Assembly: GCA_902596605.1 (NCBI GenBank)
Contig: CACJUU010000008.1
Span: forward strand, 1-64,000
Origin: an uncultured Alphaproteobacteria bacterium
Lineage (GTDB): Bacteria; Pseudomonadota; Alphaproteobacteria; Rhodobacterales; Rhodobacteraceae
Length of the DNA: 64,000 bases
Reading direction: 5' to 3'
The number at the start of each line of letters is the position of its first letter. Position 1 is the first letter of the stretch. Shown one piece after another: positions 1-8,927 of the stretch. The notes beneath the pieces are model-generated. The model made no database searches. It had not been told where the DNA came from and saw only the letters and a program-made list of their open reading frames with translations. Position numbers and translations under genes: made by a program.

Positions 1-1
1 T

Positions 2-1252
2 GAGCCTTGGGGATTACAGAAAGATCCGATTGGTGCAGATGGGAATTTATTTTTTAAAGGTTGGTTAAATTTAATTCAAAGTTTACACGTCTATACAACC
101 GGCGAAGACACATGGGGATCGAGTTTCCAAGTAGCTGGTGTCGATAGATCGAAGTTTGATTGGACACAACATAGATTAGTTGAACATTTATCTTCACAAT
201 GGACAAAAAACAGAATGGGCCCGCATTGTGAAAATACGAAAATATGGCCCTATTGCTTATCGGCAGCAGGATTAGGTCTTCAACTTTATGATGCAATTTT
301 TAAAAAAAATACTCACTCTGTTTATCCAGAATGGGTAGGACATACGAAAGATAAGTATTACGGCTTTGATAGTTCAGGAGCACTAGAATGGACACCAATC
401 TATTATGACCCATTAATAGATCATATTCATGCAGCTGGACCATCTAATGGATTAACAATAGCCTTTTATATGATGCCTCAAGATCCAGTTTTTGCGGAGT
501 TTTTATACCGAACTGCGGTTAAAAAACTTGGTTGGGACAATATCAACAAAGAAATAAAAATGAAGCCTGAACCGCGCTTTATGGCTCTAGGGTTAGCCTG
601 TGCAAAGGAATTTGGAGATACAACAGTAGAAATGCGTTTAAGAGCATTTGCTGAAGCACACTTTGAGCCGCGATGGTTTGGTGAAAATAATATAAACTTT
701 GGCTATTGGTTTAATTTGAATGAAAAATGGCCAAGAGGGCAATGGGCTGCACTGGCTATGATGGCTGAAGTTGGGAAATCAGGTGCATGGTCAAACCTAT
801 TTAGAAACCCCAATCTAGAAAAATTCAATGCTCCATCGCTTGAAGGCGTCGACTTTCCAAATATTTTGGTCGAGCAAGCATTTAACGAGCCTAATAGCCA
901 AACATTGTTTGTAAAACTTAAGGCGGCAAATAAAAGTAAGGAGAATAGTCCCTCCAAGATCTTTATAAAAAATATACCAGACTTATCTGCTGTCAAGGTC
1001 AAAAGGGATGGATATCTCTACGATATGTGGAAGGCAACTGGAAAAAGCTCAATTGAAATTGATATTTCTTATTCTGATATGAAACTTGAAATCTATACTG
1101 GATGGTCAGGTGCGAAGAAAAGAGGTGAATTCAACAAGGTTATTAAAAAAGATAATTTAACGAGCATTGGAGCAGGAATAATGCAAAGACCACAATCTCT
1201 TAAAATAATTAATACGTCATCATGTCCGTGTTGTTCTTCCATCGGCAATTAA
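2..1252 (+). CDS. Linalool dehydratase/isomerase-like protein, 5' end cut by window edge
   Basis: The frame is open from base 2 to the stop at 1250-1252, giving the last 416 residues; the N-terminus lies outside the window. An internal ATG at 215 is not the start, because conserved sequence continues upstream (DPIGADGN, then FFKGWLNLIQSL and TTGED). The pattern of DPI, an N-x(3)-KGWLNL stretch, TGED and then PHCENTKIWPYC resembles the (alpha/alpha) barrel family that includes linalool dehydratase-isomerase of Castellaniella. That enzyme interconverts geraniol, linalool and myrcene. Most homologues have unknown substrates, so terpene chemistry is only a possibility here. The C-terminus ends with a cysteine cluster (SSCPCCSS) that I do not know from the family. 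Family call from recognition of motifs; no search was possible. Confidence 0.6.
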   Translation, partial: EPWGLQKDPIGADGNLFFKGWLNLIQSLHVYTTGEDTWGSSFQVAGVDRSKFDWTQHRLVEHLSSQWTKNRMGPHCENTKIWPYCLSAAGLGLQLYDAIFKKNTHSVYPEWVGHTKDKYYGFDSSGALEWTPIYYDPLIDHIHAAGPSNGLTIAFYMMPQDPVFAEFLYRTAVKKLGWDNINKEIKMKPEPRFMALGLACAKEFGDTTVEMRLRAFAEAHFEPRWFGENNINFGYWFNLNEKWPRGQWAALAMMAEVGKSGAWSNLFRNPNLEKFNAPSLEGVDFPNILVEQAFNEPNSQTLFVKLKAANKSKENSPSKIFIKNIPDLSAVKVKRDGYLYDMWKATGKSSIEIDISYSDMKLEIYTGWSGAKKRGEFNKVIKKDNLTSIGAGIMQRPQSLKIINTSSCPCCSSIGN

Positions 1253-1271
1253 CGTTTTGAATAAAGAGATA

Positions 1272-1940
1272 TTATTTTTTTAAACTCAGCTTATAAATTT
1301 TTTCTTTCGCTAAAGGAAAAATTTCGTATTGGGCATCAAATAACTCTTGTATTTGTGCGCTCTTTATAGAGAGGCCTCCCGTATAATAACCATATGATGG
1401 CATCAATATTCTTTTTTTATTTAATACAAAGCATGCAACCCAAATTCCCCTAGCATTAATTATAAGCTTAACCTTTGGATGATAGTGACCAAAAACAGAA
1501 AACTTTTGATCAATTGATGGGTAATGACTGAAACAAATTCCATCAATAACAACCTCGTCAGTTAATGTTAATCCAATATCTTTTAGAAAACTTATATTAT
1601 CATGGTTACCAACAGTTAAAGTACAATCGATATTTTTAAGGACTTTAAAAAAAAATTCTTTTGATTTTGCAGTCATCCTTTGAAAGGCAAATTTGTCATG
1701 AATCAAATCGCCTAGAAAAATTATCTTTTCGACAGGATGATTGTTTATAAAATTTGAAAGTTGTCTAAGCGTCTCAATAGTATCAAAAGGTGGAATATAC
1801 TGATTTGACTCGGTAAAAGAAGAACCTTTTTCAAAGTGTAGATCAGAAATAATCAGAGTCTTTTTACTTGGCCAGTAAAGTTCACCATTTGCAAAGAAGG
1901 AGAACTCTTTATCAGCAAAAATGACGTCCTTATGATGCAT
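1272..1940 (-). CDS. pdeM: Ligase-associated metallophosphoesterase / DNA endonuclease PdeM
   Basis: A 222-residue calcineurin-like metallophosphoesterase. All core motifs are visible: D33-x-H35 in ISDLHFEKG, GD78 followed by H81-D82, GNH113D and a late GHYHP near 152. Homologues encoded beside Lhr-Core helicase, an MBL exonuclease and an ATP-dependent ligase are manganese-dependent DNA nucleases (called MPE or PdeM). The start overlaps the end of the helicase gene by 11 nt, so the two are likely translated together. It is the distal gene of the minus-strand half of the repair cassette, with only 19 nt to the upstream neighbour's stop on the other strand. Confident in family and context. Confidence 0.88.
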   Translation of the reverse strand: MHHKDVIFADKEFSFFANGELYWPSKKTLIISDLHFEKGSSFTESNQYIPPFDTIETLRQLSNFINNHPVEKIIFLGDLIHDKFAFQRMTAKSKEFFFKVLKNIDCTLTVGNHDNISFLKDIGLTLTDEVVIDGICFSHYPSIDQKFSVFGHYHPKVKLIINARGIWVACFVLNKKRILMPSYGYYTGGLSIKSAQIQELFDAQYEIFPLAKEKIYKLSLKK

Positions 1941-4347
1941 TAACTTCTTCGAGCAATTCGTTCTCGAGCTTCTCTAAATAAAAATTATCTAGTTCATTTT
2001 TATCTGGTGTCTCTTTATGATATTCAAAGAGTAAAGAGAAGGCTAGAGCAGATGCTCTTTTGAGTTTGTTTATCTTTATTTTGTTTTTAATTCTAAACAG
2101 AAATGTTGAAAGCCTATCAAGATCAACGAGGTCTTTCTTAGCATTTTCTGTAGTGATTTTTAATAATATATGGTGTGGCTCATGCTTTCTTAGTACTTCA
2201 TAAATTAAGTCAGTATTAAAGGTCACTTGTTTACCCGTTTTTTGCTTGCCTGGTAGATTTTTATAAATTAATCCGGAGATTATAGCGATTTCTCTAAATA
2301 ATCTTTTTATTAATGGAGTTTCTTCTAACCATTCATATAAATCCTCGATTAAAATATCTTGAGAAAAAAGGAAGTCGATGTCTTCAATTTCTTTAGAAAA
2401 TGAAAATAAAATTGAATAATCATTCGCAACAAATCCAAATGGTTGTACGCCAAGCTTTTTAATTCGTCTTAGAATGAGAAATCCTAGAGTTTGGTGCGTG
2501 TTTCTTCCTTCAAATGGGTGAACTGCCATATAATATTTTTCCTGCTTACCATTTTTCCTTTTAAAGGTTTCAACAAGGAATTCATTCTCTTTTGGAAAGG
2601 AAGAAAACTTTGCCTGCAGCTCTGACCATTTTTTTAAACTATCAGGAAGATCTGCTGCCTCAAGTCGTTTGGAAAATATCTTTCTTACAGTTTTTGAGAG
2701 ATGGGTCGACAGCGGTAAATTTCCTCCTTTAAAAGATGGTATTTTTTGATGCTCAAGGGCGGTTATTTTAGCATATGCAATATTACCAATAACTTTCTCA
2801 AACATCAGCCTTTTTCCGCCGAATATGAACGTATCTCCTGCTGATAAACCACTAATGAACCACTCCTCAATATTTCCTAAATATCTATTGCCTACCCTTA
2901 AACGCAACATTTCGGCTTCAACAATAGTTCCAATATTCATTTTATATTTTGTAACTAGTGATTTATCCCTAATTTCATAATATTCCCCATCCGTCCTCAA
3001 CCGTGAATACTCTTCATAAGCCTGAAGGGAATAACCTCCATTTTCAACAAATGAAAGAGTTTTTTCAAAATCCTCAATATTAAGATTTCTATACGGCCAT
3101 GCATCTTTAATTTGTTTGTATAAATCTTCTTTTTTAAATTTTTGAGAAATTGCAACGCCAACAATATGCTGGGCAAGTACATCTAAAGAGCCTTCAGAGT
3201 ATATTTCATCTTCTAGAAAATTTAACTCCACACACTCTTTTGCAGCAATACATTCTACATACTCGAAACAATTAGTTGGAACTAGAATAGCTCGTGAAGG
3301 AGTATTGATCGTGTGATTTGCTCTACCAATTCTCTGGACCAACCTTGCGACTCCTTTAGGGGCTCCTATCTGCATAACCAAGTCAATATTACCCCAGTCA
3401 AGACCCAAGTCTAATGAACTGGTGGCAACTACACACTCTACATACCCTTCTACTATTTCCTTTTCTACTTTTTTTCTAAGTCCTTTTTCTAGACTTCCAT
3501 GATGAATCGCTATTTTTTTATTTTTATTGTTAATTGCCCATAGGCTTTCAAATAATATTTCTGCCTGAGCTCGTGTGTTTACAAAAAGAATAGATGACTT
3601 AAATTTGAGTATTTCTGAATATATTTCTGAAAGAGCATATCTAGGGGAATGACCCGACCAAGGAATTCTATTTCCTGAATTTAATATCGTGATTTCTGGT
3701 ATGACCTTTGAATGAGTACTGACGAGCTTTGTATTCTTGTTATTTGAAAGATATTTTTTAGCAAGAGTAGTATTCTTTAGAGTAGCTGATAGCCCAATTG
3801 CTTGAAACGGTTTAATAGATCGTAGCCTTGCTACATTTAAGCTTAATAAGTGCCCTCTTTTTGAATCGAAAAATGTATGTAGCTCATCAATAATAACAAA
3901 TTTTAAATTCTTAAACAAATTAATGACATCCGTCCGTGCCATCAGAAGTGCGAAAGACTCAGGAGTTGTTATCAGAAAATTAGGAGGCTTTTTAATTTGC
4001 TTAGCTTTATTATATGTTGACGTGTCACTTGTTCGGGTCTCTACTTTAATATTAATTTTTAAATCATTGATAGGATTGAGTAAATTTCTTTGAACATCGG
4101 CTGTTAAGGCTTTTAAGGGTGATATATATAAAGTATGGAATTCCTGGCTCTTATAATTATTATTTATAAAATCATCGATCGATGGCATAAAACCACCAAT
4201 TGTTTTACCTCCGCCCGTTGGGGCGTGTAAAATTACATCAAACCCCTTCTTAATCAAGCTTAAGGTTTCAATTTGATGTTCATATAAAGACCAACCTTTT
4301 TTCTTGAGCCAAATATCAATTGGATTATGTTTAAAACTTACAGTAAT
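1930..4347 (-). CDS. lhr: Lhr-Core type DNA helicase of the ligase-associated repair cassette; apparent ATT start
   Basis: SF2 DEXH-box helicase: Walker A APTGGGKT, DELH box about 110 residues later, SAT-like SATLK, motif VI QRIGRANH, then the Lhr-specific winged-helix and C-terminal domains. It matches the Lhr-Core subfamily (about 800 aa), a 3'-5' DNA-tracking helicase in the four-gene repair cluster. The first canonical start is a TTG at 4257-4255, immediately before IKKGFD. However, the frame stays open upstream to a stop at 4365-4363, and the extra codons encode the expected N-terminal Q-motif region (NPIDIWLKKKGWSLYEHQ). No ATG, GTG or TTG lies in that extension. I therefore place the start at the ATT 4347-4345, preceded by a weak purine stretch (AGAAAG); this choice is inference. 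The fallback start is 4257. Divergent from the exonuclease gene with under 20 nt between starts. Confidence 0.85.
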   Translation of the reverse strand: MTVSFKHNPIDIWLKKKGWSLYEHQIETLSLIKKGFDVILHAPTGGGKTIGGFMPSIDDFINNNYKSQEFHTLYISPLKALTADVQRNLLNPINDLKINIKVETRTSDTSTYNKAKQIKKPPNFLITTPESFALLMARTDVINLFKNLKFVIIDELHTFFDSKRGHLLSLNVARLRSIKPFQAIGLSATLKNTTLAKKYLSNNKNTKLVSTHSKVIPEITILNSGNRIPWSGHSPRYALSEIYSEILKFKSSILFVNTRAQAEILFESLWAINNKNKKIAIHHGSLEKGLRKKVEKEIVEGYVECVVATSSLDLGLDWGNIDLVMQIGAPKGVARLVQRIGRANHTINTPSRAILVPTNCFEYVECIAAKECVELNFLEDEIYSEGSLDVLAQHIVGVAISQKFKKEDLYKQIKDAWPYRNLNIEDFEKTLSFVENGGYSLQAYEEYSRLRTDGEYYEIRDKSLVTKYKMNIGTIVEAEMLRLRVGNRYLGNIEEWFISGLSAGDTFIFGGKRLMFEKVIGNIAYAKITALEHQKIPSFKGGNLPLSTHLSKTVRKIFSKRLEAADLPDSLKKWSELQAKFSSFPKENEFLVETFKRKNGKQEKYYMAVHPFEGRNTHQTLGFLILRRIKKLGVQPFGFVANDYSILFSFSKEIEDIDFLFSQDILIEDLYEWLEETPLIKRLFREIAIISGLIYKNLPGKQKTGKQVTFNTDLIYEVLRKHEPHHILLKITTENAKKDLVDLDRLSTFLFRIKNKIKINKLKRASALAFSLLFEYHKETPDKNELDNFYLEKLENELLEEVNAS

Positions 4348-4364
4348 AACTAATCTTTCTAATT

Positions 4365-5354
4365 ATGATATCTATTGATAACAAACTTTATATTAGAGAC
4401 ATCGATACATATATAGACCCTTTTTTTCCAGTAGAAAGGGCAATAATAACCCATGGGCACGCCGATCACGCAAGAGCAGGTCACAAACATGTACTATGCA
4501 CTCCTGAAACCTCTGAAATTATGAAAATTAGATATGGCGAAAACTGTGCGAGCAGTTTTCAAACAATTAAATATGGGCATTCGGTGAAAATAGGAAAGAT
4601 AAGCGTTACGCTTTACCCTGCAGCACATATATTAGGAAGCGCACAAGTTTTACTAGAGACACCAAAGCATAAAATTGTGGTAACTGGGGACTATAAAACA
4701 ATATTAGATCGACATTTAGATCCCTTTGAGGTCGTTCCATGTGATTTGCTTGTTACTGAGGCTACCTTCGGATTGCCAATATTTAAATTTAATAAACCAG
4801 AAATGGAAATAATGCGATTGCTGGACAATATTTCCAAAAATAGAGAAAATACATTCTTAATTGGAGCTTATTCACTTGGTAAAGCACAGAGGATTATCTG
4901 GCTTCTTAGAGAAGCAGGTTTTTCAGACGATATTTTTGTTCATGGATCAATGGATAAATTGTGTGACTTTTATCAAAGCAAGGGAATTAGGCTTGGCACC
5001 CTAAGAAAGGCTACTTTAGACAACAAAAAAGACTTTAAAGGGAAAATCATTGTAGCACCCCCTTCTGCACTCAAGGATAGATGGTCTCGACGGTTTGAAA
5101 ATATTACTAGATGTTATGCTTCAGGCTGGATGCAAGTCAAACAGCGTGCTAAGCAAAGCCAAATTGAAATTCCTCTTGTTATATCTGACCATTCCGATTG
5201 GAATGAGCTTACTAATACTATTAAACAAACTGGTGCAGAAAAAGTTTGGATAACACACGGAAGAGAAGATGCTCTAAAATATTGGTGCGAAAAAAACGGG
5301 ATTCAAGCTGAGCCGCTTTCTCTTCAACATAGAGACGAAACAATCGAACTATAA
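4365..5354 (+). CDS. Ligase-associated MBL-fold DNA exonuclease
   Basis: A 329-residue metallo-beta-lactamase fold protein of the beta-CASP nuclease type. Motif H30-x-H32-x-D34-H35 (THGHADHA) is present, followed by AAH near 88, TGD near 111 and a late ITHGRED histidine. The N-terminal pattern YIDPFFPVERAIITH is characteristic of the exonuclease of the Lhr-Lig repair cluster. The start ATG at 4365 fits the family, although the N-terminus is a little short. It overlaps the downstream ligase gene by 1 nt (TAATG), so translation is coupled. It probably resects or processes ends for the ligase encoded next to it. Confidence 0.87.
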   Translation: MISIDNKLYIRDIDTYIDPFFPVERAIITHGHADHARAGHKHVLCTPETSEIMKIRYGENCASSFQTIKYGHSVKIGKISVTLYPAAHILGSAQVLLETPKHKIVVTGDYKTILDRHLDPFEVVPCDLLVTEATFGLPIFKFNKPEMEIMRLLDNISKNRENTFLIGAYSLGKAQRIIWLLREAGFSDDIFVHGSMDKLCDFYQSKGIRLGTLRKATLDNKKDFKGKIIVAPPSALKDRWSRRFENITRCYASGWMQVKQRAKQSQIEIPLVISDHSDWNELTNTIKQTGAEKVWITHGREDALKYWCEKNGIQAEPLSLQHRDETIEL

Positions 5355-6922
5355 TGAAAGCTTTTTCGAATTTACTATCGGATCTTATCTTGACGAGCTC
5401 GAGGAACAGAAAACTATCACTATTAGAACAATATTTTAGCTCAACACCTGACCCTGACCGAGGGTATGCTTTGGCAGCAATTACCGGCTCACTTAGCTTT
5501 AAAAACATAAAAGCTTCATTCTTTAAAGATTTAATCAAAGAAAAGCAAGACGAACACTTATTTAACCTATCTTACGACTATGTAGGTGATTTAGCTGAAA
5601 CTATATCTTTGTTATGGGACCAAGAAAAAGGTGGCAATATGCCGAGACTTTCTTCCTTATTTGAAAACCTAAAAAAGGCTAAAAATGATGAGCTTAGAAA
5701 CCATATAATTAATATTCTAAACATCAGTACGGCTGATCAGAGATGGGCTTTTATTAAACTTTTTACGGGAGGCTTGCGCATTGGGGTATCAAGCAGGCTT
5801 GTAAAGCAGGCGCTAGCAAATTATGGCAACGTTGATCTTGAAGAAATTGAAAAGATATGGCATGGATTACATTTTCCTTACACTAATATGTTTTCGTGGC
5901 TCGAGAATAAGGGTAGTAAACCGAAAATCTCGATCTATGACATTTTTCATCCAATGATGCTTGCTCATCCGCTTGTGATGGAAAAAGATTTGGCAGCAGC
6001 AAATCCAAAAGATTTCGTTGCTGAATATAAATGGGACGGAATTAGAGTTCAAATTGTAAGTCATAGTGAAGGATGTCGCCTTTATTCAAGGACAGGCGAT
6101 GAAGTTTCTAAGTCTTTTCCAGAAATCATTAAGATAATACAAGGTAATTTTGTATTAGATGGAGAATTACTCGCTGGAATTAATAATGAACCAAAAACAT
6201 TTAACGATCTTCAGCAAAGGCTAAACAAAAAAGCTCCCTCAGAAAAGTTTATAAAAGAAAATCCATGTTTTATAAAGGTATATGATGTTTTGTTTTTCAA
6301 CGGCGATGATTTAAGAGATAAAACGCTTATTGAAAGGAAAAAAGTTCTGAATTCGTTTTTTAGTACAAATAGATCTCCAATGTTTTTATCGAAAACAATT
6401 GAGTTTAAAGACTGGAGATTTTTAGACAAAATAAGAGATATTTCCAACAAGCAAATACATGAGGGTGTAATGATCAAATCAGTTTCCAGCCCTTATATTG
6501 CCGGGAGACCACGCGGCAAATGGTTTAAATGGAAAAGAAACCCAAAGAATGTAGATGCGATAATTATGTATGCACAAAGAGGACATGGAAAGCGGAGTTC
6601 TTTTTACTCGGACTATACTTTTGGTGTGTTTAACAAAGAAAAGGAACTTGTTCCTATAGGCAAGGCATACTCCGGCTTTACCGATGAGGAGTTAAATAGA
6701 TTAGATAAATTTGTGCGATCAAAAACTATAAACCGATTTGGGCCTGTTAGAGAGGTTGAAAAAACATTAGTCGTAGAGATTGCATTTGATGGAATGTCTT
6801 TGAGTAATAGACATAAGTCAGGAATTGCTTTACGGTTTCCTAGGTTCAAAAGAATTAGATGGGATAAGCCAACTAATGAAGTAGAAACTTTGGAGCAAAT
6901 TAGAAAAAGTTTTTTAGGATAA
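5354..6922 (+). CDS. ATP-dependent DNA ligase of the Lhr repair cassette
   Basis: A 522-residue ATP-dependent DNA ligase. Nucleotidyltransferase motif I is KWDGIR with the adenylated lysine at K226. It is followed by YSRTGDEVS (motif Ia/III region), LDGEL (motif III), EGVMIKS (motif IV) and KWFKWKR (motif V). An N-terminal helical DNA-binding domain occupies roughly residues 1-200 and an OB-fold the last 130. The length and layout fit the bacterial ligase family paired with Lhr-Core, MPE and Exo in Pseudomonas putida-type clusters, not the NHEJ LigD. The start codon overlaps the exonuclease stop by 1 nt. The gene ends directly against the convergent glutamate-synthase-like gene, with no spacer for a terminator. 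Confidence 0.9.
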   Translation: MKAFSNLLSDLILTSSRNRKLSLLEQYFSSTPDPDRGYALAAITGSLSFKNIKASFFKDLIKEKQDEHLFNLSYDYVGDLAETISLLWDQEKGGNMPRLSSLFENLKKAKNDELRNHIINILNISTADQRWAFIKLFTGGLRIGVSSRLVKQALANYGNVDLEEIEKIWHGLHFPYTNMFSWLENKGSKPKISIYDIFHPMMLAHPLVMEKDLAAANPKDFVAEYKWDGIRVQIVSHSEGCRLYSRTGDEVSKSFPEIIKIIQGNFVLDGELLAGINNEPKTFNDLQQRLNKKAPSEKFIKENPCFIKVYDVLFFNGDDLRDKTLIERKKVLNSFFSTNRSPMFLSKTIEFKDWRFLDKIRDISNKQIHEGVMIKSVSSPYIAGRPRGKWFKWKRNPKNVDAIIMYAQRGHGKRSSFYSDYTFGVFNKEKELVPIGKAYSGFTDEELNRLDKFVRSKTINRFGPVREVEKTLVVEIAFDGMSLSNRHKSGIALRFPRFKRIRWDKPTNEVETLEQIRKSFLG

Positions 6923-8239
6923 TTATGTGCCAGGGATCCAGTTGGTCCCGGCTAAGGGCACTCCAGCCATCGCAGCCGACTCCACCGTTAAAGCGCACAG
7001 ATCTTCTGGTTCCAAGTTTCTAAGATCATTTTTACCACAAGCTCTTGCAATAGTTTGCGCTTCCATTGTCATTACGTTAAGGTAATTTGCCAACCGCCTT
7101 CCCCCCAGCTTAGGGTCTAAACGCTTAGCCAGTTTTTTATCTTGGGTAGTTATTCCTGCAGGATCAAGACCTTCATGCCAATCATCAAACGAACCAGCAG
7201 TCGTACCTAATTTTTCATAATCTTTCTGATACCTGGGATCATTGTCTCCAAGTGCAATCAATGCAGCAGATCCAATCGATACTGCATCAGCACCTAAAGC
7301 CAGTGCTTTTGCAACATCAGCTCCATTCCTTATTCCTCCTGAAACAATAAGCTGTACCTTCCTATGCAAGCCTAATTCTTGTAATGCTCTAACTGCAGGC
7401 CTCACACACGCCAGCGTGGGTATACCTACATTTTCGATAAATACCTCTTGAGTTGCTGCTGTACCTCCTTGCATTCCGTCGACAACCACGACATCGGCAC
7501 CAGATTTAGCAGCTAGAGCTACATCATAATATGGTCTGGAACCAGCAACTTTTACAAATATAGGAACCTTCCACCCAGTAATTTCTCTTAACTCAAGTAT
7601 CTTGATCTCCATATCGTCTGGCCCTGTCCAATCAGGGTGCCTACATGGTGATCTTTGATCGATTCCTTTTGGCAGTGTGCGCATTTCTGCAACTCTATCA
7701 TTTATCTTTTGACCAAGTAACATTCCTCCACCACCTGGCTTTGCACCCTGACCGACAACGATTTCGATTGCATCTGCCTTTCTAAGGTCATCAGGGTTCA
7801 TTCCATATCTAGAAGGAAGAAGTTGATAGACTAACTGTTTTGAATGACCTCTTTCCTCTTTTGTCATTCCCCCATCACCTGTTGTTGTTGAAGTTCCAAC
7901 CAAACTAGCACCTCTTCCTAAAGCCTCTTTTGCTTGTGCGGATAGAGCTCCAAAGCTCATTCCTGCTATAGTAATTGGAATTTCGAGATTAAGAGGATTA
8001 GAACTAAATCGGTCGCCTAAGATCACTTTTGTATTGCAAGCCTCTCTGTAGCCCTCCAAAGGATACCTTGAAATTGAAGCTCCAAGAAATAATAAATCAT
8101 CAAAGTTTGGTAAATTTCTTTTAGACCCCCCTCCCCTTATGTCATATATACCAGTCTCAGCTGCTCTTCTAATTTCTGAGTTTGTATATGCATCGAAAGT
8201 ATGCGAAGTTCTTGGTTCTGTTATTGATTTTTTTTTCAC
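6923..8239 (-). CDS. Glutamate synthase-like FMN-binding subunit (GlxD/MgsC type)
   Basis: A 438-residue protein equivalent to the FMN-binding synthase domain of GltB. It shows the barrel end with SGGIRNGADVAKALALGADAV and a conserved VVDGMQGGTAA segment. Third gene of a split GltB: the amidotransferase and GXGXG subunits lie just upstream (9-nt and 1-nt gaps). Such triads are known as GlxBCD in rhizobia and as N-methylglutamate synthase MgsABC in methylamine users. The start is GTG at 8239, with an AGGAA-like ribosome site upstream. No gmaS or N-methylglutamate dehydrogenase genes are in view, so I cannot choose between the two roles. Family certain, substrate open. Confidence 0.85.
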   Translation of the reverse strand: MKKKSITEPRTSHTFDAYTNSEIRRAAETGIYDIRGGGSKRNLPNFDDLLFLGASISRYPLEGYREACNTKVILGDRFSSNPLNLEIPITIAGMSFGALSAQAKEALGRGASLVGTSTTTGDGGMTKEERGHSKQLVYQLLPSRYGMNPDDLRKADAIEIVVGQGAKPGGGGMLLGQKINDRVAEMRTLPKGIDQRSPCRHPDWTGPDDMEIKILELREITGWKVPIFVKVAGSRPYYDVALAAKSGADVVVVDGMQGGTAATQEVFIENVGIPTLACVRPAVRALQELGLHRKVQLIVSGGIRNGADVAKALALGADAVSIGSAALIALGDNDPRYQKDYEKLGTTAGSFDDWHEGLDPAGITTQDKKLAKRLDPKLGGRRLANYLNVMTMEAQTIARACGKNDLRNLEPEDLCALTVESAAMAGVPLAGTNWIPGT

Positions 8240-8248
8240 GTAATATTC

Positions 8249-8926
8249 CTAATATATTTTAGCATTATCTACTTTAAAGTTATAAAGTGAACGAGCAGAG
8301 CCAAAACGCCTAAAGGTATCTGGATTATAATCAGAAACATTAGCATTTGATAAAATGTTTTCTAAATTACTAAGATGCTTTTTTGTCATTTTTTTCTCAA
8401 TACAATCTGTACCCAAAGAGGCGACTTCACCTGCAACATATATGTTAGCTTCGTATATGCTATCCCCTAAAGCATGTCCAGCATCACCGAAAATAACCAA
8501 ATTGCCCCTCTGTGCCATGAAGGCAGACATGTGGCCAACATTTCCCTTTACGATGATGTCTACCCCCTTCATTGATATACCACATCTTGAAGAGGCATTT
8601 CCATCGACTAGGATACTTCCCCCATGTCCCGAAGCTCCCGCATATTGGCTTACATCACCGGTAACATGAATGTTCCCTGACATCATATTTTCGCCTAATC
8701 CAGGGCCAGCTGATCCTTCAACTTTGATATCAGAAAATTTATTCATTCCTGCACAGTAATATCCAACACTACCAACAACTTTCACAGCAATCTTTTTATT
8801 AATACCAACAGCTAACGCGTGACTTCCTTTTGGATTTCTTATAGAAAAAAAGTCATTTTTATCAGATCCTTGCAAAGTTTTATTAATGTCTCTCAAGGAT
8901 AATTTGTTGAAATCAAGAATATGCAT
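8249..8926 (-). CDS. Glutamate synthase-like GXGXG subunit (GlxC/MgsB type)
   Basis: A 225-residue protein made of the glycine-rich right-handed beta-helix that forms the C-terminal domain of GltB. Repeats of the G-x-G-x-x-G kind run from about residue 70 to 180 (GPGLGE, GASGHGG, GKVNVGH-like turns, GHALGD). On its own it has no catalytic centre; in GltB it links the amidotransferase and FMN domains. It sits between those two subunits encoded as separate genes, so it is the middle part of a three-subunit synthase. Its start lies 1 nt after the stop of the amidotransferase gene. Confidence 0.85.
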   Translation of the reverse strand: MHILDFNKLSLRDINKTLQGSDKNDFFSIRNPKGSHALAVGINKKIAVKVVGSVGYYCAGMNKFSDIKVEGSAGPGLGENMMSGNIHVTGDVSQYAGASGHGGSILVDGNASSRCGISMKGVDIIVKGNVGHMSAFMAQRGNLVIFGDAGHALGDSIYEANIYVAGEVASLGTDCIEKKMTKKHLSNLENILSNANVSDYNPDTFRRFGSARSLYNFKVDNAKIY

Positions 8927-8927
8927 T

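Noticed and set aside
703..1002. Minus-strand reading frame of 99 codons inside the LDI-like gene
   Set aside because: Overlaps a gene with clear homology on the other strand; no ribosome site or recognisable motif.
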